Origin: Pseudobdellovibrionaceae bacterium
GTDB lineage: Bacteria > Bdellovibrionota > Bdellovibrionia > Bdellovibrionales > Bdellovibrionaceae
Direction: 5' to 3'
Length of the DNA: 39,925 bases
Assembly: GCA_019637875.1 (NCBI GenBank)
Contig: JAHBUW010000022.1
Span: forward strand, 1 to 39,925
Every line of letters begins with the position of its first letter. The stretch's first letter is position 1. Below the pieces are notes generated by a model that searched no databases, was not told the origin of the DNA, and saw only the letters and a program-made list of their open reading frames with translations. Positions 27,501-36,500 of the stretch are shown here, in pieces. The translations under genes and the position numbers were made by a program.

Positions 27501-30500
27501 ACGTCCCGGTGAGGGGACGCGCGACGTTCACGGTCGTCACGCCGTTATTGTAACCGACGTCCAGATTTGCGTTCCAAGTCCCGCTCGTCGCGGGCGCGAA
27601 GGTCAAAACAACCGTACACGACGCCGCGGGCGCCAAAGTGATATCGCAAGTTCCGCCCGAACCGGGGAAACTGCCGCCTTTGAAACCGTAAGAGGTCGCG
27701 AAAGCCGCGACCGAGATCGCGCTCGCGTTGAACTGACCGTTGTTCGTCACGGTGAAGGTCGCGTCGGTGACGCTGCCGTTCGCCTTCGGTCCGAAGTTGT
27801 AGGTGCCCGCGCCCGAAATCGCGAGCAAAGCCGGAGCCGTCGAAGAACCGCGGACTTCGCGGCTGACGGACTGCGAGCTCACGGTGTTGTGGTAAGTGAT
27901 GTCGATGTCGTCCGAAACGGGACCGCTGACGGTCGGCGCGTAGCTGACGACCGCGGTACAGGTCGCGCCCGGGGCGAGTGAAGTGCCGCAAGTTCCCGTC
28001 GTGCCGGGGAAAGTTCCGCCTTCGAAACTGAACGGAAGCGCGAGGCCCCCGCCGCCCAACGATGCCGCCGCGACCCCACCGATGTTGGTGAGCGTGAAAG
28101 AGCGAAGGTTGACGCTGCCGTTCGCGACCGCGCCGAAGTTGTAGAAAGGCGCTTCCGAAATGGTGATGTTCGCGGGCGTTGTACCGGTTCCGGTCACGGT
28201 CCGCGACGAGGTCGCCGAACCCGCACCATCGTTGTAAAGAACCTGCAGGGTCGAGTTGTTTACGCCCGTGCCCGAAGGCGTGAAGGTGACGACAACCGTA
28301 CACGACGCGCCGACCGCGAGTGAAGCCGCGCAGTTTCCGCCCGTTCCCGGGTACGCGCCGCCTTTGAAGTTAAACGGCGCCGACAGTCCCGCGCCGCTCA
28401 TCGAAGATGAAGCATAGCTGCCATTATTCGTGACCGTGAAGCTCACTTCCGACGAGTTGCCGATCGCGATCGTGCCGAACGCCACGGGGTTCACGCCCGA
28501 AATATCGAGCAGCGCCGGCGCCACCGCAGTTCCTTGCACGGGGCGCACCGAGTTCTGGCTCACGAGGCCGTCGAAGTAGTCGATCTGCAGATTTGAATTA
28601 TGGGTCGCGATATTGGTCGGCGAATAGGTCACGACGACCGTACAGTTACCCGCGACGGGAATCGACGTTCCGCAGTTCCCGCCGGTGCCAGGATAACTTC
28701 CGCCTTTGAAGCCGAAAGGGGCCGCGAGTCCCGCACCGGCCACGACCGTCGCCTCGACGCCGCCCGTGTTCGAAACGGTGAACGACTGATCGCGCAAACC
28801 ACCATTCGCGACGGTGCCGTAGTTGAACGTGCCCGAACCGGAAATCGCCAGCACCGCCGGGGGTGCCCCGGTTCCTTGGACTCCCAAGTCCAAGGCCTGC
28901 ACGGCCGCTCCGTCATTGTAGGAAAGATTGATCGTATCGGAAGCAGGGCCGTCGACGGTCGGCAGGAAGCTGACGACGATCGTACAGGTCGCGGCCGGCG
29001 CGAGTGTCGTCACGCAGGTTCCGCCCGTACCGGGGAAGGTGCCAGCTACGCCCTTGAACTTGAACGGCAACGCGAGTCCCGTTCCGTCCAGCGCGGTCGC
29101 GGTCAATCCACCGGTATTGGTGATCGTGAAGACGCGATCTTTGAAGCCGGTCGTCGCGACGGGACCGAAATCGTAAGTCGGAAGATTCGTGATGGTCAGC
29201 GCCGCCGGGGGTTGTCCCGTTCCGCGCAGATCACGCGTCACTTGGTGCGCGACGAGTCCGTTATTGTAATCGATTTCGATGGTGTCATTCACGGTGCCGT
29301 TCGCGCCGGGCGCGAAGGTCACGACGATCGTACACGATGCGCCGGCCGCGAGCGTGCCGCCAGTACAAGTTCCACCCGTTCCCGGGAAAGTTCCGTTTTT
29401 GAAAGTGAACGGTGCCGCGAGGCCCCCACCCGTCACCGACGTCGCGGGAACGCCCCCGGTGTTCGTCAGCGTGATGGATTTATCGGTTTGCGAACCCGTC
29501 GCGCGATCCCCGAAGTCGTACAACGGACCATCGGTCATCGAAATCAGGGCGACGTTCGCGCCAACCCCTTGCACGCCCACGGTCGAGGACAAGTTCCCCG
29601 AGCCGCTGAAGTAGTTCACCGACATCGTCGCGCTTTGCGCGCCGGTTGCGATCGGGGCCCAAGTCACCACGATCGTGCAAGATGCACCGGGGTTCAGCGA
29701 CGTCGTACAAGTTCCGCCCGTTCCGGGGAAGACGTTCGCGCCTTTGAACGTGAACGGTGCCGACAAGCCCGAACCGCCAATGGAAGTCGAAACGAAAGAA
29801 CCGGTGTTCGTGACCGTGAAGGTATGATCGCGGCTCGCGCCGATCGCGATCGTCCCGTAATCGTAAGAAGGCGTATCGGTCAGTGACAGCAGACCCGGCG
29901 CCACGCTTTCACCCGTGAGCGGGCGAGTCGTGCTCTGCGCAGTCAGACCGTCGTTATAGTTCATCGTCAGATTCGCGTTGTGAACCGCGATGGTCGTGGG
30001 CGCGTAAACGACGACCACCGAACAGGTCAGCGTCGCGCCCAGAGTCGCCGCGCAAGTTCCGCCGGTGCCGGGGTAAGTCCCGCCTTTAAACGAATACGGA
30101 GCCGAGAAGGCCGCACCGCCCATGGCCGTCGCGGTCACCCCGCCGGTGTTGGTGATCGTGAAACTGCGTTCTGCGGACGAATTGTTCGCGAGGACGCCGA
30201 AGTTATAAGTACCGGCTTCCGAGATCGTCAGCGTCGCCGGCGGCGCGCCCGTTCCCTGCATCGCGCGGGTCGAGCTTACCACGTTCACGCCGTTGTCGTA
30301 ACCGACGTCGAGGGCCGCGTTGAATGCGCCCAATCCCGAGGGTGCAAACGTCAGCGCGATTTGACAGCTGCTGCTCACGCCCAGCGAAGTTCCGCAGTTC
30401 CCGCCCGAGCCCGGATACGATCCGCCCTTGAAACTGAAAGGTGCGCTCACGCCCGTGACGTTGATGGAATTCGCGACGAAACCGCCCGAATTGGTGACGG

Positions 30501-33500
30501 TCAAGATCAAATCCGCCGAACCCGTCACCGGAACCGCGCCAAAATTCAAGCCCGATCCATGCGACAGTGTCAGCTGCGCAGGCGACGTACCGGTTCCGAC
30601 CATGTCACGTGTCGTCCCCTGCGTCGCGACCCCATCATGATAAGAGAACTCGAAAGTATCCGAGAAACTTCCCGCGGCGGCCGGCGCGAACTGCGCGACC
30701 ACGGTACACGTCGAAGCCGCCGGAATGGAGCCCGAACAAGTCCCACCCGCACCCGGGAACGAGCCACCCTTGAAGCTAAACGGGGCATCCAGCCCGCTAC
30801 CGGCGATGGAAGAAGCCGGAACCCCACCGGAGTTCGTCAATACGAAGGTGTGCTCCGCCACCGAACCCGCCGCGCGCGTTCCGAAATCGAACGAGGTCGC
30901 GTGCGAGATCGTCACGCTGGCCGGAGCCGCGCCCGTTCCGTTCAAGCCTTGATTCAACGATGTCGTGGTGACGCCGTTCTGGTAGCCCATCGCGAGCGTC
31001 ACGCTGTGTGCGCCCGTGGTCGTCGGAGCGTAAGTGACGATGACCGTACACGCACCCGCCGGCGCCAAATTCGCACCGCAATCCCCGCCCGTGCCGGGGT
31101 AAGATCCACCTTTGAACGCGAAGGGAGGTGTCAGCCCCGAAGGCGTGAGCGCGCTCGCCGCCACGCCACCGGTATTGGTGATCGTGAAACTCTGGTCGAG
31201 CGTCGATCCCGTCGCGCGCGTACCGTAGTTGTAAGAGGGCGAATTCGTGATCGTGAGGTTCGCGGCGGTCGCACCGGTTCCGGTCATGCCGACGCTCTTA
31301 TTTTGTGCCTGCGCACCGTCATCGTAAGCGAAAGACATCGTCGCATTTTGCACGCCGGTCACGGTCGGAGTGAACGTCACGACGACCGTACACGAAGCAC
31401 CGCCGTTTAAGGTAGCGTTGCAGGTTCCGCCCGAGCCGGGGTAGACCCCGCCCTTGTAAGCGTAAGGTGCGCTCAACGCACTTTGCGTCAGCGACGTCGC
31501 CTGGAAACTTCCCGTATTCGTCAGCGTGAACGCATGTTCGCCCACGGCGCCGATGGCGACGGTATTGAAGTTGTAAGTCGGAGTGTTGCTGATATTGATG
31601 TTCGCCGGCGAAACCGCAGTTCCCTGCACCGAACGCGACTCACTCACCGAGCTGACGCCGTTGTGATAGTTAACGTCGATCGCATCGGAGTGGTTGCCCA
31701 CCGCCGACGGAGCGTAAACGACGATCACCGTACAGCTGCCGCCCGCCGCGAGCGACGTCGTACAGGTTCCGGCCGTACCGGGATAGCCGCCACCTTTGAA
31801 TGTGAACGGCGCATCCAGGCCCGACCCACCCAAGGAAGCCGCAGGAACCCCGCCCGAGTTCGTCAACGTGAAGATACGTTCTTTCGTGCCGCCGATCGCG
31901 AGCGTTCCGTAATCGTAGAAGGGCGCATCGGTAATCCCGATCAAGGCGGGCGCCGCACCGATCCCTTGCACATCGCGGGTCGAAGTCTGCCCGGACGCTC
32001 CGTTATTATAAGAGATCTCGATGGTGTCGTTCTGCGCGCCCGTACCGGTCGGCGCGAAACGCACGATGATCGTACACGAAGCGCCGATATTCAGTGTCGT
32101 CAAACATGAACCGCCGGTGCCGGGATAAGTGCCACCCTTGAACGTGTACGGAGCGTCCAACCCCGCGCCGGCGATGGAGGTCGCCGCGAAGTTTCCGTTA
32201 TTGGTGACGGTCACCGACCGCTCGATGAAACCGCCGGTCGCGACCGTACCGAAATCGACGTGCGGTGAATCGCTCAGATCCAGGATCGCGGGCGTGACGC
32301 CCGTTCCGGTCACGTTCCGCGACGACACCGCCGCGATCAGACCGTTGTGATAATTCATTTCGATGGTCGAGTTATGGACCGCCACCGTGGTGGGGTTGTA
32401 GTTCACGACGATCGTACACGACTGCGTCGCGGGCAACGAAGTCGAACAAGTTCCGCCGGTCCCCGGATAAACACCGTCTTTGTAAGTGAACGGCGCCGAA
32501 ATTCCTGCACCCGACATCGCCGTCGCGGTGACGCCGCCACCGTTAGTCACCGTAAAGGATTTGTCGCGCGATCCGCCCTGCGCCACGTTACCGAAGTTAT
32601 AAGTCGGACCGTCGGTGATCGTCAGCTGCGCCGGCGGCGCCGCGGTCCCTTGCAGGGGACGTAAACCGGTACGCGCCTGCGCGCCGTCGAAGTAAGCGAT
32701 TTCGATTTCGTCGTTATAAGAGCCGTTGACGGTGGGATTGAACGTCACAACGATCGAGCAGGTCGCGGCCGCATTGATCGTGGTTCCGCACGTCCCGCCG
32801 GTGCCGGGATAAGGTCCGCCTTTGAAGCTAAACGGCGCGGCCAGGCCCGATCCCGCGACCGCGGTGGCCGCGAGAGACCCCGAGTTCGTGATCGTCAAAA
32901 CTTGGTCGATCGAAGCCGTCGCCGGATAAATCCCGAAATCGAAAGTCGCGCCGTGGGAAACGGTCAGCAAAGCCGGCGCCACGGCCGTCCCGACGAGATT
33001 GCGCGACGACGACATTGTCGTCACGCCATCGTTATACGAAATCTGCACGGCACCCGAATCCGAACCGGGAGCGCTCGGGTTATAGGAAACGACAACCGTA
33101 CAAGTCGAACCGGCATTCAAGTTCGTATTACAAGTTCCGCCCGTGCCCGGATAGCCGCCACCTTTGAAGCCGAACGGCGCGGTCAGTCCGCCTCCCGACA
33201 TCGCGGTCGCGGGCACACCGCCCGAGTTGGTGAGCGTCAAGGTCTTGTCCGCAGTTCCGCCCGCAGCCAGAATGCCGAAGTCGTGTTGAGGTCCGTCACT
33301 GATACCGATGGAAGCGGGCGCCGCACCGACGCCGCGAATCTCGCGGGTCGCGTTCACCGAGGACACGCCGTTGTCGTAAGCGAGGTCAAGCGTGATGATC
33401 TGCGAGCCCGTCGCGGTCGGTACGTACTCCACGACCAGCGTACAACTTCCCGCCGCCGCGATTTGCACGAGGCAAGTTCCGCCGGTGCCGGGATAACTTC

Positions 33501-36500
33501 CGCCTTTGAAACGATACGGCAGGCTGACGCCCGACGAAATCACGGTCGTCGCGGGAACGCCGCCTGAGTTACTCACGGTCAAGCTCACTTCACTAACCGA
33601 ACCGGTCGCCTTTGTGCCGAAGTCGTAGAACGGGCCGTTCGAGATCGCGAGACTTGCGGGCAAAGCCCCTTGTCCCTGCAGCGCACGGCTGGAAGTCTGG
33701 CTCAAGGCACCGTCGAAGAAACCGATCTGGGCCGTGGCGTTGTGCGCCCCCGTCGTCGACGGCGCATAGCTGACGACCATCGTACAGGTCGCCCCGGCCG
33801 CCAGCGAAGTCCCGCAGTTCCCGCCGGTCCCCGGGAAGGGTCCGCCTTTATACGAGTACGGCGTGGTCAAACCCGAACCGGTAAGGCTCGTGACCAAATA
33901 TCCGCCCGTGTTCGTCAGGGTGAACGAGTGGTCTTTCGTCGCCCCCACCGCCACGATACCGTAGTTGAAAGTCGGACCATCGGTGATCGAGATCGCTCCC
34001 GGCGGAACCGCCGTACCGGCAAGGGCCCGCAGAGTCGTCCGCGCGACCACGCCATCATTGTAATTCACTTCGAGGTCGTCGGTCGGCGTGCCCGGTGCCG
34101 TCGGTGCGAAAGTCACAACGATCGTGCAAGACGCTGATGCCGCGAGGTTCGCGCTACAGTTCCCGCCCGTTCCGGGGAAGAGTCCGCCCTTGAAGCTGAA
34201 CGGCGCCGCAAGGCCCGTCCCCACGATCGCCGATGCGGGAACTCCGCCCGAGTTCGTGAGCGTGAAGGTGTGGTCGGCGGTGGCGCCCACGGGCAAGGTT
34301 CCGTAATCCAAAGTCGGTCCATGGCTCAGCGACAGCGACGCCGGAGCCGCGCCCGTACCGGTCACGCCGCGGGTCGAAGTCTGACCGCTCACGCCGTTGT
34401 TGTAAGTCACTTGGATCGTGCCCGACTGACTGCCCGTTGCCGTCGGAGCGTAGGTTACGATGAACGTACACGACGCGCCGACGTTCAAAGTCGCCGCGCA
34501 AGTTCCGCCGCCGGGGAAAGAGCCACCCTTGAAAGTGAAGGGCGCCGAAAGGCCCGCTCCGCCGAGCGAAGAAGCCGTGAAGCCGCCGCTATTGGTGACG
34601 GTGAAGGTCCGGTCGAGGCTTCCGCCCGTGGGCACGGTCCCGTAATCGTAAGTCGGACCCGCGTCCACGACCAAAAGGGCCGGCGGGACCGCAGTTCCCG
34701 TCAGCGCACGGGTGCTCGAAACGGCGACGAGTCCGTTATTGTAGTTCAGAGTGAGGTTTTCGTTGAAAGTCGCGACCGTACCCGGCGCGAACTCGATCAC
34801 GAGCGTACACGTTCCCGAAGCCGGAAGATCCGTCGCGCAGGTTCCGCCCGTGCCGGGATAGCCGCCGCCCTTCCACAGAAACGGCATATTGAGTGCGGCG
34901 CCCGCCATCGCGGTCGTCGGCACGCCGCCCGTGTTCGTAACGGTCAACGTCGCTTCGCGAGTCGCGCCTTGGGGCCAGCTGCCGAAATCGTAAGTCGGCG
35001 CGCCGCTGATCGAAAGCGAACCCGCCGGTGCGCCGACCCCTTGCAGATCGCGATTCGCCTGCACCGAGCCGACTCCGTTGTGGTAAGCCACTTGAACCGA
35101 GCTGGCGAAAGGACCGTTCGCGGTGGGCGCGAAAGTCACGACGACCGTACAGTTCCCGCCGGCGGTCAAAGTCGCCGCGCAAGTTCCGCCCGTGCCGGGA
35201 TAGGTGCCGCCCTTGAAAGAAAAAGGCGCCGTCAGTCCCAAACCGCTCATCGCGGTCGCGGACAATGAACCCGAGTTCGTGACGGTGAACGTGCGCTCGG
35301 CCGTACCGGTCGCGGGGATCGTGCCGAAATTGTAAAGCGGACCATCGCTGAGCGCGAGTTGCGCGGGCGCGACGGCGTTACCAACGACGTTCCGCGTGGT
35401 TCCTTGAGTCGCCGCGCCATTGAAGTAACCGATCTCGATATCGTCGGAATAAGGCGCGACCGCGGTCGGCGCGAATGTCACGACAAGCGAACACGAAGCA
35501 CCGGCCGCCAAAGTCAGTCCGCAGTTACCGCCGGTGCCGGGGAAGGCTCCGCCCTTGAATGCGAAAGGCGCCGCGAGGCCCCCGCCGCTGATGGCGCTAG
35601 CCCCCACACCGCCGCCATTCGACAGCGTGAAGATTTTCTCGCGCACCGCACCCATCGCGACGTCGCCAAAATCGTAAGCGGGGCCTTCATCCAAAGAAAG
35701 GGACGCCGGCGCGGCGCCCGTTCCCGAAAGCGTGCGCGTCGCCAACTGCGAACCCGCACCGTTGAAGTAGGAAATTTCGATATCGTCGGTTTGCAGTCCC
35801 GTGACACCCGGATTGTAGGTGAGCACGATCGAACAGCTCGAGCCCGCATTCAGCGAAGTCGAACAAGTTCCGCCCACGCCGGGGAAGGCTCCACCCTTGA
35901 ACGCGAACGGTGCCGCCAATCCATCACCCAGAACGGTCGTCGCGATGAACTGGCCGCCGTTCGTGACCGTCAGGGTCGCTTCCGCGATTCCGCCGACCGC
36001 GATCGTACCGAACGAATAGAACGGCGAACTCGAGATCGCGAGATTTGCGGGATTCACTCCGGTTCCGGTCACGGCGCGGTTCGTGGTCGCGTTCGTGACG
36101 GTGTTATAATAACTCAACAGCATGCTGCCGTTGAACGTCCCCGCCGACGACGGCGAGAACTGCAAGACCACCGTACACGACGCCGAAGCCGCAAGCGTCG
36201 CCGCGCACGTTCCGCCCGTTCCGGGATAGGTTCCACCCAAGAAAGTGAAGGGCGCCGAAAGACCCGCACCCGTCATTGCCGAAGCGGGAACGCCCCCGGT
36301 GTTCGTGACCGTCAACGTCGATGTCGAAGAAGCACCGTAAGGCAAAGCACCGAAATCGAAAGTCGGTCCATTTGAGACCGCCAGTGTTGCGGGCGTGGTG
36401 CCGACCCCTTGAACGTCACGCACCGCCTGTTGCGAAGTCGCACCGTTGAAATAAGAGAGTTCAACCGTATCCGAAAGAGTTGCGAGCGTCGTCGGCGCAA

